A model generated the notes under the pieces. The model ran no database searches. It was not told the origin of the DNA and worked only from the letters and a program-made list of their open reading frames with translations. From DASVBE01 sp963770375 (GTDB lineage: Bacteria > Actinomycetota > Actinomycetes > Streptosporangiales > Streptosporangiaceae): a stretch of DNA of 64,000 bases. A program made the position numbers and the translations under genes. The stretch is taken from assembly GCA_963770375.1 (NCBI GenBank), contig CAVYPM010000001.1, positions 62,001 through 126,000 of the forward strand. The letters run 5' to 3'. Below are positions 19,066 through 31,195 of the stretch, one piece after another (position 1 is the stretch's first letter; the number at the start of each line of letters is the position of its first letter).

Positions 19066-19794
19066 TCAGCCCGGCTCCCCCGGCTGCTCCTGCTCTTGCT
19101 CGTGCTCCCAGGCCAGCACCTGGTCGCGGTACGCCCGGGCGGCCGCGCGCAGCTCGAACTCGGGGTCCATCCCCGCCTGCCGGGCCCTGGCCACCAGCGC
19201 GAACAGCTCGGCGCCGATCTCGCTCACTCCCGGTTCCGCGCCGTCCAGAGCACCAGGCGCCCCGGCCCGCCCGGCCCGGCGCTGCAGCTGCGCGGCCAGC
19301 GCCAGGGCGGGCTGGCCCAGCGCCACCCCATCAAGCACCGACGCGGCAGCACCGCCCGCCGCGGCCCGCGAAGCCTTCTCGGCCCGTTCCGCGGCCTTGA
19401 TCGTCTCCCAGTTGACCGACACCTCGTCCGCGCCGGCCACGGCCACGTCGCTGAACACGTGCGGATGCCGCCGGATCAGCTTGGCGACAATGCCGTCGGC
19501 CACGTCGTCGATCGTCCAGCCGGTGCCGTCGGTCCGCTCCGCAGCCAGCCGGGCGTGGAACACGACCTGCAGCAGCACGTCACCGAGTTCCTCACGGAGC
19601 GCCGCCAGATCCCCGCGTTCCAGCGCGTCCAGCGCCTCGTAGCACTCCTCCAGCAGGTACGGCGCGAGCGAGGAATGCGTCTGCCGCCGGTCCCACGGGC
19701 ACTCCCGCCGCAGCCGGTCCATCACCGCGACCAGCTCGAGCACCTGCGCCCCGGCCACCCCGTCCGGGCTGGCCGGCGCCTTGTCAGCGGTCAA
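19066..19794 (-). CDS. mazG: MazG nucleoside triphosphate pyrophosphohydrolase
   Basis: A 242-residue MazG protein that hydrolyses (d)NTPs to monophosphates, a house-cleaning role. The metal-binding ECPWDRRQTH and EECYE/EELGD motifs (Glu49, Glu50, Glu53, Asp72) are intact in the N-terminal domain. The C-terminal half keeps the family's ELFALVARAR and FELRAAARAYRDQV segments. It lies 11 bp downstream of a SurA-like lipoprotein gene, itself overlapping the mfd control region, matching the actinobacterial mfd-mazG neighbourhood. The tail is a low-complexity Glu/Gln run. Confidence 0.92.
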   Translation of the reverse strand: MTADKAPASPDGVAGAQVLELVAVMDRLRRECPWDRRQTHSSLAPYLLEECYEALDALERGDLAALREELGDVLLQVVFHARLAAERTDGTGWTIDDVADGIVAKLIRRHPHVFSDVAVAGADEVSVNWETIKAAERAEKASRAAAGGAAASVLDGVALGQPALALAAQLQRRAGRAGAPGALDGAEPGVSEIGAELFALVARARQAGMDPEFELRAAARAYRDQVLAWEHEQEQEQPGEPG

Positions 19795-19804
19795 ACGCGC
19801 ATCC

Positions 19805-20503
19805 TCAGCAATTCGGCGTCAGCTGAACGGACGACGACGGGCTGGGCGACGGCGAGGGGCTGGCGTCCGCGGACAGCGTGGACGGCTTGGCGATCACCGA
19901 GATCTGCGTGTAGTCCAGCTGGCCGTACTGCGGGCTGACCCGGATGTTCAGCGCCTTCGCGGCCCGGCACTGATACCCGTTGAACTCGTTGGTAATGGCC
20001 TGCCGCCCGCTGGTGGTGCCGGGATCCTTGCCGCCGTCCAGCCGGTTGACCAGCGTGGTCTGGATGAACTGATACCGGGCCAGTTCACCGAGCAGGTCCG
20101 GCGGCAGGCCGTTTTCCACCGCCAGCGCGGTCAGCGGCACCGGGGCGCCGGTGGTCGTCGACGACTGAGCATTCTTATTGATCGCCTGCAGCTCCGCCTG
20201 CTGCTGCCCGGGGGTCACGGTGATCCCGTTCCGCGCGGCCATCTCGTCCCCCACCTGGAACCGGATCAGCCAGGACAGCACCTGCTGCGGCATCTGCGAC
20301 ACCTCGTACTGCAGCTGAATCTGGCCCTTGTACTTCTGGTAGTTCTTGTTGAGGTTGGCCACCTGGGCGGACAGCGTCGACGCGGAGATCCGGTCGTTGC
20401 TCATCACCGCCGCGGCGCCCAGCTTGACCTGCCCGCCACAGGCGGTCAGCACGGCGCCGGCCGCCAGCGCGGCAGCCACCATCTTTACCGGGGTGCGGAG
20501 CAC
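19805..20503 (-). CDS. SurA N-terminal-domain lipoprotein
   Basis: A 232-residue predicted lipoprotein. The signal peptide ends in the lipobox LTAC, with Cys22 as the lipidation site. The mature part, with the ASTLSAQVANLNKNY and MPQQVLSWLIRFQVGDEMA segments, resembles SurA N-terminal chaperone domains; no PPIase domain is seen, so a chaperone role is only inferred. The C-terminus is a Ser/Pro repeat. The GTG at 20503 has GGAAGG about 8 nt upstream and lies 14 nt beyond the mfd stop, so it is probably co-transcribed with mfd. Confidence 0.8.
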   Translation of the reverse strand: MLRTPVKMVAAALAAGAVLTACGGQVKLGAAAVMSNDRISASTLSAQVANLNKNYQKYKGQIQLQYEVSQMPQQVLSWLIRFQVGDEMAARNGITVTPGQQQAELQAINKNAQSSTTTGAPVPLTALAVENGLPPDLLGELARYQFIQTTLVNRLDGGKDPGTTSGRQAITNEFNGYQCRAAKALNIRVSPQYGQLDYTQISVIAKPSTLSADASPSPSPSPSSSVQLTPNC

Positions 20504-20517
20504 GACGACGTCCTTCC

Positions 20518-24246
<3,729 letters not shown>

Positions 24247-24583
24247 TACATCCCTGGAAGAAGGCAGCATGAGGTGCCCGCGCCCAGCGGGAGGCGGCCC
24301 GTCTGCGCCGCACACGGCCCGCCAAAGCCGGGTCCGGGATTACTCTCCATTCTACCGTCCGCCCTGCCCCCGCCCGCCCCCAGCCTGCTACCTGAACGAA
24401 GTGCCCGACTGCTGCAATCAACGTTCCTTGATCCCGTTTGGCGGCTGCCGCCGGCCGGCGAGGCGCCCGGCGTGAGCACGGGCTCCGGTGCGACGTGTAC
24501 CCTCTGGTGCCGGGCGGCGCTGGTCCACGCCGCCGCGCGCCCCGGCCGGGTGGCGCGCCCGGGGGCGGACGGAGGATGACGTC
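24247..24583. other. Divergent intergenic region, mfd / cysC
   Basis: 337 bp between the divergent mfd and sulfate-activation genes. It must hold promoters for both. I see no confident promoter box, riboswitch or strong hairpin, only an AT-richer patch around 24330-24430. Confidence 0.5.
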
Positions 24584-26161
24584 GTGGTTTCTGGCACGCA
24601 GGCCGGACCGGCTGCCGACCTGGCCCGCTGGCCGTCGGTGACGCTCACCGAGACCCAGCTGGCCGACCTGGAACTGCTGCTGTCCGGCGCGTTCGCGCCG
24701 TTGCGCGGCTACCTCGAGCCGGCCGACGCGGCTGCGGTCGCGATCCGGGCCGAGCTGGCCGACGGCACGCCGTGGCCCATCGCGGTGACGCTCGACCTGC
24801 CCACCAGCGCGGTGCCCGCGGACGCCAGCCACCTGCTGCTGCACGACCCGGAGGGCACGCCGCTCGCGGTGCTCGACATCACCAGCCGGACGCCGAGCCC
24901 GGCCGGGTCCGGCCTGCTCCGGCTGTCCGGGCCGGTGACCGCGAACCGGCCGCCCGAGCACGGCCCGTTCCGGCGGCTGCGGCTCACCCCGGCGCAGGCC
25001 CGCGAGGTGCTGGGCGAGGGCCCGGTGCTCGGCTTCGCCACCAGGGACCCGCTGAACAGCCGGCAGATCGGCCAGCTGCGGCACCTGGCGGGCCAGCTCA
25101 GGGCCCGGATCCTGCTGCTGCCGCTGATCGCCGGGCCCGCCGGTCTCGTGCAGCGGCCGGAAGCGCTGATCCGGGCCACGCTGGCCGCCACGGCCAGCCT
25201 TCCCGCCAGCACGCTCGTCGTGCCTGTGCCGCTGGCCCCGCGCGGCGGCGGCCCGGCCGACGAACTGGCCGCGCGGGCCGTGGTGGCCGCCGCCTACGGG
25301 GCCAGCCACCTGTTCACCGACGAGCCGGACGCGCAGGCCGGCCCCGTGCCCGGAACACAGGGCCCGGCAACACAGGGCCCGGCAACACAGTGCCGGGGGC
25401 CGCAATCCAGATGGTGTCGGCCGGTGAGTGGGCCTACGACCCGGCCGCCGAGGTGTGGCGGCCGCTGTCGCTGATCGAGTCCGGCACCGAGCGGACCGGC
25501 CTGGCCGACGGTGAGCTGGCCGACCTGCTGGACACCGGCACCGGCGTGCCGTCCTGGTTCATGCCCCCGGCGGTCGCCCGCGAGCTGCGCCGGGCCCGGC
25601 CACCGCGGTCCGAGCGCGGGTTCGTGCTGTTCCTCACCGGGCTGTCCGGGTCCGGCAAGTCGACCATCGCCCGGGACCTGGCCGACGTACTGGCCGAACG
25701 CGGCGACCGGCGGGTCTCGCTGCTCGACGGCGACCTGGTCCGGCGGCTGCTGTCGGCCGGCCTGACGTTCTCCCGGGCGGACCGGGACCTGAACATCGCC
25801 CGGATCGGCTACGTCGCCGCGGAGGTCGCCCGGCACGGCGGCATCGCCATCTGCGCGCCGATCGCGCCGTTCGCCGCGGCCCGGCAGCGGGTCAGGGAGA
25901 TGGTCAGCGAGGACGGCTGACTTCCTGCTGATCTACGTGGCCACGCCGGTCGAGGTGTGCGAGGCCCGGGACCGCAAGGGCCTGTACGCCAAGGCCAGGG
26001 CCGGGCTGATCGACCACTTCACCGGGGTGTCCGACCCGTACGAGGAGCCGGCCGACGCGGACCTGGTGATCGACACCTCAGCGGTCAGCCGCCAGGACGC
26101 GGTGGCCGCGGTGCTCGAGCTGCTGACCACGGGCGGCTGGCTGGCCCCCGCGGGGGGCTAG
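24584..26161 (+). pseudogene. cysC: ATP-sulfurylase-like/APS kinase fusion, two frameshifts
   Basis: The N-terminal ~300 residues resemble ATP sulfurylase (LELLLSGAFAPLRGYL, then VLGFATRDPLNSRQIG). The C-terminal ~200 residues are an APS kinase, with Walker A GLSGSGKST, LLDGDLVRRLL, FSRADRDLNIARIGYVAAE and AICAPIAPF. Such fusions activate sulfate to PAPS. Two indels break it. One is in a linker of 15-nt units encoding PGNTG: the first unit lacks one C near 25353, and adding it restores the frame exactly. The other is an extra base near 25918, before DFLLIYVATPVEVCEARD. The GTG at 24584 follows GGAGG by 8 nt. It supplies sulfur in the same region as the cystathionine genes, but is not adjacent to them. 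Confidence 0.85.
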
Positions 26162-26166
26162 CCGCC

Positions 26167-26406
26167 TCAGTCGTCCTCGGAGCGGGCGCCCTCGTCCAGC
26201 CGGGTCCGCCAGTCGCGGATCCTGCTGGCCAGCGCGCCGGACATCTGATCCCGCTGCCGGGACAGCACGATGAAGCTGACTACCCCGCTGATGATGATGG
26301 CCAGGGCGAGCAGCAGCGCGCCCCGGGCCCCGGCCAGGTACAGCACGCCGAGCGCGGCGACGAACAGCAGGATCCGCGCGGAGGTATAGGCAAGCGTGGG
26401 TCGCAT
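26167..26406 (-). CDS. DUF4229-type small membrane protein
   Basis: A 79-residue protein with two membrane segments (about residues 10-27 and 30-48, LLLALAIIISGVVSFIVL) and a charged C-terminal tail (LSRQRDQMSGALASRI). The layout matches the DUF4229 family of actinobacterial membrane proteins; its function is unknown. It runs tail-to-tail with cysC, only 5 bp apart, and follows the dehydratase gene on the same strand. Confidence 0.8.
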   Translation of the reverse strand: MRPTLAYTSARILLFVAALGVLYLAGARGALLLALAIIISGVVSFIVLSRQRDQMSGALASRIRDWRTRLDEGARSEDD

Positions 26407-26418
26407 GGCCCTGCCAGC

Positions 26419-27429
26419 CTATGCGCTCCGGGCCACGGCCGGGGCGGCCGGCCCGGACTCGTCCGGTGTCTCGGTCAGAACCTCGGCCAGCAGGGACGGC
26501 TCGATGTTCCCGCCGGATACCACCGCGACCCGGACGTCAGCCGCGGGCAGCTCGGCGGCGTGGAACAGGGCGGCCGCCACCGCCGCGGCGCCGCCCGGCT
26601 CGGCCACCAGCCGGGCCCGGGTGGCCAGCCAGCGGACCGCGGCCCGCAGCTCGCCGTCGGTGACCGTGATGATGTCCTGGACGTGCGCCAGCATGTGCGC
26701 CAGCGGCAGCTCGCCGATCTGCTCGACCCGCAGCGCGTCGGCCAGCGTGCGCCCGGTCTCCTCGACCGGCCAGGCCACCCGCTGGCGCTGGTGCAGCGAG
26801 TCCCTGGCGTCGGCGGCGTGCTCCGGCTCCACCCCGATGACCACGGCGTCCGGGCACAGCGCCCGGACCGCGGCGGCGATGCCGGAGATCAGGCCACCGC
26901 CGCTGATCGGCACGAGCACCAGGCCCGCCTGCGGGCAGTCGGTGCCGATCTCCAGCCCGATCGTGCCCTGGCCGGCGATCACCGCAGGGTCGTCGAACGG
27001 CGGGACCAGCGTGTAGCCGTGCATGGCGATCAGCTCCCCGGTCGCGGCCAGCCGGGCCGGCAGGCCCGGCTCGCAGATCACCACCTCGGCCTGGGACGCC
27101 CGGGCGGCGGCGATCTTCCCCGGCGGCGCGTTCGACGGGATCACCACGGCGGCGGGGACGCCGAGCAGCCCGGCCGCCCAGGCGACCGCGGCCGCGTGGT
27201 TGCCGCTGGAGTGCGCGACCACCCCGCGGCGGCGGGTCTCCCCGGGCAGCGAGCAGATCGCGTTGTAGGCGCCGCGGATCTTGAACGAGCCGGTCGGCTG
27301 CAGCAGTTCCGGCTTGAGCAGCAGCGGCGGGCTAGCGCCGGGCAGCGGCAGCAGCGGGGTGCGCAGCGCCACCCCGGACAGCCGGGCGGCCGCGGCACGG
27401 ATGTCATCCAGCGTCACAAGTTCGGGCAC
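26419..27429 (-). CDS. Threonine/serine dehydratase-like PLP enzyme
   Basis: A 336-residue fold-type II PLP enzyme. The PLP lysine is Lys50 in PTGSFKIRGAYN; SSGNHAAAVAWAA and the glycine-rich VPISGGGLISG phosphate-binding loop are present. There is no C-terminal ACT regulatory domain, so it resembles catabolic threonine ammonia-lyase or serine racemase rather than biosynthetic IlvA. It probably deaminates threonine or serine to a 2-oxoacid. The DUF4229 gene follows 12 bp downstream on the same strand. Confidence 0.88.
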   Translation of the reverse strand: MPELVTLDDIRAAAARLSGVALRTPLLPLPGASPPLLLKPELLQPTGSFKIRGAYNAICSLPGETRRRGVVAHSSGNHAAAVAWAAGLLGVPAAVVIPSNAPPGKIAAARASQAEVVICEPGLPARLAATGELIAMHGYTLVPPFDDPAVIAGQGTIGLEIGTDCPQAGLVLVPISGGGLISGIAAAVRALCPDAVVIGVEPEHAADARDSLHQRQRVAWPVEETGRTLADALRVEQIGELPLAHMLAHVQDIITVTDGELRAAVRWLATRARLVAEPGGAAAVAAALFHAAELPAADVRVAVVSGGNIEPSLLAEVLTETPDESGPAAPAVARSA

Positions 27430-27738
27430 GTGGTCACCCTACGGTCCAGGCTCCTGGCCAGGCCCGCCAGCCCCACCAGCCCCACCCGGTTCCGGCCCCA
27501 GCCAACCCCGTGCCCGGACTGCCACTCTGCGTTATGGCCTGAGCGGTCTTAGCAGGTCACAGGCTTGCGGACGGCACCGGCCTGGGTGAGGCCGACGGCC
27601 GGGTCCGGCAACACACCAGGTCAGGGGGACCAAGGCCGAAGATTTCGCGGATCAGATTTTCCGGAAACTAGGGATAAAACCGATGTTTGTCGCAACACTT
27701 AGGACAAGCCATACGGCCATCAGGAGGGGATTAGTGCA
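27430..27738. other. Divergent intergenic region, dehydratase / bldC
   Basis: 309 bp upstream of bldC and the divergent dehydratase. The last 90 bp are AT-richer and probably hold the bldC promoter, but no box can be assigned confidently. Confidence 0.45.
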
Positions 27739-27948
27739 ATGGACGGGAACAGCGAGCGGCTGCTCACACCGGGGGAGGTAGCAGCGCTCTTCCGGGTCGA
27801 CCCGAAGACGGTCACCCGCTGGGCAGCATCCGGCCGCATCAGCAGCATCAGGACACCCGGGGGGCACCGGCGGTTCCGTGAGTCTGAGGTCCGGGCCCTG
27901 CTCGGCGGCGACATCAAGCAGACCGCGGACAACCACTCGGTTCTGTAG
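27739..27948 (+). CDS. bldC: BldC developmental regulator (MerR-like)
   Basis: A 69-residue one-domain MerR-type HTH protein matching BldC, known from Streptomyces to control the onset of development by binding DNA cooperatively at direct repeats. The core LLTPGEVAALFRVDPKTVTRWAASGRISSIRTPGGHRRF holds the helix-turn-helix and the GGHRR wing. The ATG at 27739 has AGGAGG about 13 nt upstream, a little far. It stands alone and is followed by a bidirectional hairpin. Its presence supports a sporulating or at least Streptomyces-like actinobacterium. Confidence 0.93.
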   Translation: MDGNSERLLTPGEVAALFRVDPKTVTRWAASGRISSIRTPGGHRRFRESEVRALLGGDIKQTADNHSVL

Positions 27949-27959
27949 CGGAGGGTTCC

Positions 27960-28025
27960 GGGCCCGCACCCCGCTGAGGCGAGCACCTGGCCAGTCCGGC
28001 CGGGTCGCTCACCTCAGGCGGGCCC
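27960..28025. terminator. Long hairpin between convergent genes
   Basis: GGGCCCGC (27960-27967) plus CTGAGGCGAGC (27974-27984) pair with the segment 28007-28025, leaving a 6-nt bulge and one mismatch. It starts 11 nt after the bldC stop and overlaps the end of the convergent gene at 28014, so it can terminate both transcripts. Confidence 0.6.
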
Positions 28026-28283
28026 ACGACCCTCCCCTGCGCCACGGCCGTGGCGGGCCAGGAAGTCAAGGAACTCGCGCCGCAGCGGCTCGTCGCCCTC
28101 CTGCCAGCGGCGGCGGCGCTCGTCGACTTCCTCCTGGGTCAGCGCCTCGGGCGCGAGCCGGTCGTAATCGGCGTCCCCGGGGCCGATCTCAACGTAGGCA
28201 TCACCCATCATCGCCCCGTTGCCGTCGCTCATCGCGGACTCGGGGACGAGCAGGTTGCCGTTCGGCAGTCGGATAACGAACAT
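28014..28283 (-). CDS. Small conserved-looking acidic protein, unknown function
   Basis: An 89-residue protein I do not recognise. It begins MFVIRLPNGNLLVPESAMSDGN and has an acidic, charged middle part (VEIGPGDADYDRL, TQEEVDERRRRWQEGD) predicted to be helical. There is no signal peptide or membrane segment. It starts 12 bp downstream of the metallopeptidase-like gene on the same strand, so the two form a pair and may act together. Confidence 0.65.
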   Translation of the reverse strand: MFVIRLPNGNLLVPESAMSDGNGAMMGDAYVEIGPGDADYDRLAPEALTQEEVDERRRRWQEGDEPLRREFLDFLARHGRGAGEGRGPA

Positions 28284-28295
28284 GTTCCGACCACC

Positions 28296-29429
28296 CTAGA
28301 TCCCATACCGCACATTGAAGTACAACATCACATTAAGTGCAGCCCTGGTGTCGCCGCCGAGCATGTCCACGAGGGCCGGCCGCTGCCGGGAGGCGATCGC
28401 CGCGAACGCGTCGGCGAAGAACTCGCGGCGGCCGAGAATGCCCTGCTGCCGGTGGAAGTCGCTGACCATATGCGGCGCGCAGTACTCGTACAGGGCCAGG
28501 AAATCCGGCGAGTCGGACTGCCACTGCTCGCCGTCGCCGTCGATGTCGTCCAGCGCGTGGCCGATCTCGTGGCACATCACATCCGGGCTGGGCGACGGCC
28601 GGGAGCCGACGATGATCTTCCGCTCGCCGTAGGCGCCCGCGCAGGCGTCCCAGGTGGCCCGGCCCGAGGGCAGCGGCACGCCGGCCAGCCGGGCCATGTC
28701 GTCCAGGTCGGGCACGCCGCCCTCGCCGACGTAGATCGCGTCCAGCCCGGCGACCAGCCGGTCCTTGATGAGCTGGGGCAGTTCGGCGAGCCGGTCGACG
28801 GCCTGGGCCACCGCGGGCGAGGGCACCGTCTCCGGCGCCCAGTCCCGGACCAGGATCTCCTCGAGCCGGCCGCAGTGCCGCAGGCCCGCCGCCGTGCGGT
28901 TCGCGTGCGCCACCTCGTACCAGGGGTTCTGCGGGGCGGCGGCGGCACGGGCCGCCCGGCGCTGCTGGGCGGCGGCCCGGCCCTCGGGGGCAGCCCGCCC
29001 CGCCTCGGTGCCCGGCTCCGGCCGGATCGCGGCCCGGGCCGCGCCCCAGCGGGGCGGCGCGGCGCGCGCGGCGGCGGCCTGGCCGCCGCGGTCGGGCGGG
29101 GTGGCCGGCCGCTCGCCGGGCCGGGGCGGGCTCGCGGGCCGGGGCTGGCCGCCCGGGCTGGGCTGGCCCGCGGGCCGGGCCGGGCTGCCGGGCCGGGGCT
29201 GCGCAGCCGGTCGCGTGGCCTGGCCGCCCGCGGACCGGCGGTGGCTGCCCGGGGTGTGGCCGGTCGGGCCGCCGGACCGGGTGCTGGCCGCCGGGCGGCC
29301 GGAGTCCGGCGGCGCGGGCCGGGCGGAACCGGCCGACGGCGGCGCGTCCCCCCGGGCGGGCCTGCGGCGGCCCCCGGGCCGGCGCCGCCGCACGGCACGG
29401 CGGACACGATCTAGTAACCGCAGCGCCAT
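28296..29429 (-). CDS. Metallopeptidase-like protein with HExxH motif and disordered N-terminus
   Basis: About 377 residues. The first ~170 are an Arg-rich start followed by a Pro/Arg/Gly/Ala-rich region, probably disordered. The C-terminal ~200 form a folded domain with the zinc motif MCHEIGHALDD and a downstream glutamate in REFFADAFAAIA, the arrangement of gluzincin-type peptidases such as the anthrax-lethal-factor-like group. No signal peptide is apparent. The ATG at 29429 has GGGAG 9 nt upstream; starts at 29453 and 29456 are possible. The substrate and biological role are unknown. Confidence 0.75.
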   Translation of the reverse strand: MALRLLDRVRRAVRRRRPGGRRRPARGDAPPSAGSARPAPPDSGRPAASTRSGGPTGHTPGSHRRSAGGQATRPAAQPRPGSPARPAGQPSPGGQPRPASPPRPGERPATPPDRGGQAAAARAAPPRWGAARAAIRPEPGTEAGRAAPEGRAAAQQRRAARAAAAPQNPWYEVAHANRTAAGLRHCGRLEEILVRDWAPETVPSPAVAQAVDRLAELPQLIKDRLVAGLDAIYVGEGGVPDLDDMARLAGVPLPSGRATWDACAGAYGERKIIVGSRPSPSPDVMCHEIGHALDDIDGDGEQWQSDSPDFLALYEYCAPHMVSDFHRQQGILGRREFFADAFAAIASRQRPALVDMLGGDTRAALNVMLYFNVRYGI

Positions 29430-29592
29430 GTCCGGCCACTCCCCTGGTCGCATCAAGGCGCCAGGCTATGCCTGATCGGCGAAATCGTCATCATCCGTTA
29501 CGCACCGTCAGCTATTACGGCCAGTCTGGGCAGGTCAGGAGGACTAGGCCGATTTACCAACGGGCAACCTGGGCAGCAGCTAGGCTGCGGCC

Positions 29593-30024
29593 ATGCTCCC
29601 TCTGGACGTGCTGCTCATTCTCTTCGCGGCGGGCGTCTGGGTGTACTGCCTGATCGACGCGGTCATGACCCCCCGGGCCGAGATGCGCAGGCTAAGCCCG
29701 CTGAGCTGGGCAATCGTGATAACCCTGCTGCCGGTGATCGGCGCCATGGCCTGGCTGCTGCTGGGCCGGCCGACCCGCAGCTGGCGGGCGCCGATGATGC
29801 CGTACCGGCTCGGCGAGGGCCCGCGGATCGGCCCGCAGGAGGCTTTGCGGCGTCATCCGTCGGGCCGCTATTCCGAGCTGGGCCCGGACGGCCGGCGGTC
29901 CGGCCCGCAGCCCTGCCCGGCCGCCGAGAGCCTGCGGCCGGTGGGCCCGGACGACGACCCGGAGTTCCTGGCCGAGCTCGACCGCCGCCTGCGCGGCGAG
30001 GGGGACGGCGACGGCGGCTGGTAG
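29593..30024 (+). CDS. PLDc_N-type membrane protein
   Basis: A 143-residue protein with two N-terminal membrane segments (LDVLLILFAAGVWVYCLIDAV and SWAIVITLLPVIGAMAWLLLG) in the spacing of the phospholipase-D-nuclease N-terminal domain, followed by a charged soluble tail with LGEGPRIGP. No catalytic PLD motif (HxK) is present. These proteins are common in actinobacteria and of unknown role. It is convergent with ccsA, 72 bp away. Confidence 0.75.
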   Translation: MLPLDVLLILFAAGVWVYCLIDAVMTPRAEMRRLSPLSWAIVITLLPVIGAMAWLLLGRPTRSWRAPMMPYRLGEGPRIGPQEALRRHPSGRYSELGPDGRRSGPQPCPAAESLRPVGPDDDPEFLAELDRRLRGEGDGDGGW

Positions 30025-30096
30025 CCGCGGCGGTTCCTGGATCAGCCTGGTCGCCGGGGCGGACCTGGCCACTCACCGTAATCCGGGAAAATCGGG

Positions 30097-31188
30097 CTAG
30101 TGCGGCATGCCGGCGTAGCTGTGCAGGCCGGTCACCCAGAGGTTGATCCCGATGAGGTTGAACATCAGGCAGCTGAACCCGACCAGCTGGATGTAGGCCG
30201 CGCGGCGGCCCCGCCAGCCCGCGGTGGCCCGGGCGTGCAGGAACCCGGCGTACACGACCCAGGTGATGAACGACCAGGTCTCCTTGGGGTCCCAGCCCCA
30301 GTACCGGCCCCAGGCGTTGTCCGCCCAGATCGCGCCGGCCATGATGCCGAAGGTCCAGACCGGGAACGCGAACAGGATCGACCGGTAGGCCAGCCGGTCC
30401 ATGACCAGCGCGCGCGGCAGGTGCTCCAGGATCCCGGCCAGCCGGGACGGCAAGCCGGCCGCCGCGCGGCGCTCATGCCGTTCGGCGGCCAGGTACAGCA
30501 CGGTGCTGACGGCGCCGACGATGAACAGCCCGGAGGCCACGATCATCGCGGTGACGTGGATCGCGATCCAGTACGACTGCAGGGCGGGGACCAGCGCGCC
30601 GGCCGGGGTGTAGATCACCGCGACCGCCACGCCGAGCGCGAACACCACCGGGGCCAGCACGAACAAGCCGATGTAGTGGGCCCGGTAACGGAGGATCGCG
30701 GCCACCATGGCGATCACCGCCATGGCGCTGATGGCCACGATGAACTCGTACATGTTGCCCCACGGCACCCGGTGCTCGGCGATGCCGCGCAGCAGGATCG
30801 CGGTGACGTGGGCGGCCAGGCCGGCGATGGCGATGGTGAGGCCGATCCGCTCCCAGCGCCTGGCGGGGCGCCCGGCGGGGCCCGGCGGGTCTGCGCCGGC
30901 ACCGGCGCCGGCCGGCCCGGCCGGGGCAGGCTTGGCCGGGGCAGGGGCGTCCGGCAGGCCGCCAGATGCTGTGCCGCTGCCGCGGGCCGCGCCGACCGTG
31001 ACCGGCTGGGCCTGGGCCTCGGCGGGCGCCGGGGCCCCGGCGGCGGCCGCCGCGGTAGCCGGGCCGGTCAGCCGCTGCCGCCCGAACGCGAAGTCCGCGG
31101 CGTAGGCGAGCATCGCCAGCGCGTACCCGACGATCGCGAGCAGCAGCAGCGCATGGCTCAGGTCCGCCTCGGCGATGTTGATGTGCAT
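30097..31188 (-). CDS. ccsA: Cytochrome c biogenesis protein CcsA/CcsB (System II heme handling)
   Basis: A 363-residue polytopic membrane protein of the heme-handling family. The tryptophan-rich WWD-type signature WGRYWGWDPKETWSFITW is intact, as are conserved histidines in VPWGNMYEF-flanking and WIAIHVTAM segments. With ResB it exports heme and attaches it to apocytochromes c outside the membrane. About 60 residues of Ala/Pro/Gly-rich loop follow the first membrane helix. The ATG at 31188 starts 7 nt after the resB stop with GAGG upstream. It is the last gene of a resA-resB-ccsA operon. Confidence 0.93.
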   Translation of the reverse strand: MHINIAEADLSHALLLLAIVGYALAMLAYAADFAFGRQRLTGPATAAAAAGAPAPAEAQAQPVTVGAARGSGTASGGLPDAPAPAKPAPAGPAGAGAGADPPGPAGRPARRWERIGLTIAIAGLAAHVTAILLRGIAEHRVPWGNMYEFIVAISAMAVIAMVAAILRYRAHYIGLFVLAPVVFALGVAVAVIYTPAGALVPALQSYWIAIHVTAMIVASGLFIVGAVSTVLYLAAERHERRAAAGLPSRLAGILEHLPRALVMDRLAYRSILFAFPVWTFGIMAGAIWADNAWGRYWGWDPKETWSFITWVVYAGFLHARATAGWRGRRAAYIQLVGFSCLMFNLIGINLWVTGLHSYAGMPH

Positions 31189-31195
31189 CAGTGCC

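Noticed and set aside
24575..24641. ATG at 24575 as the cysC start
   Set aside because: It is in a different frame that stops after 22 codons; the GTG at 24584 leads into the conserved protein.
25345..25400. CRISPR-like repeats
   Set aside because: Units of 15 nt without spacers, inside a coding region; an ordinary coding tandem repeat.
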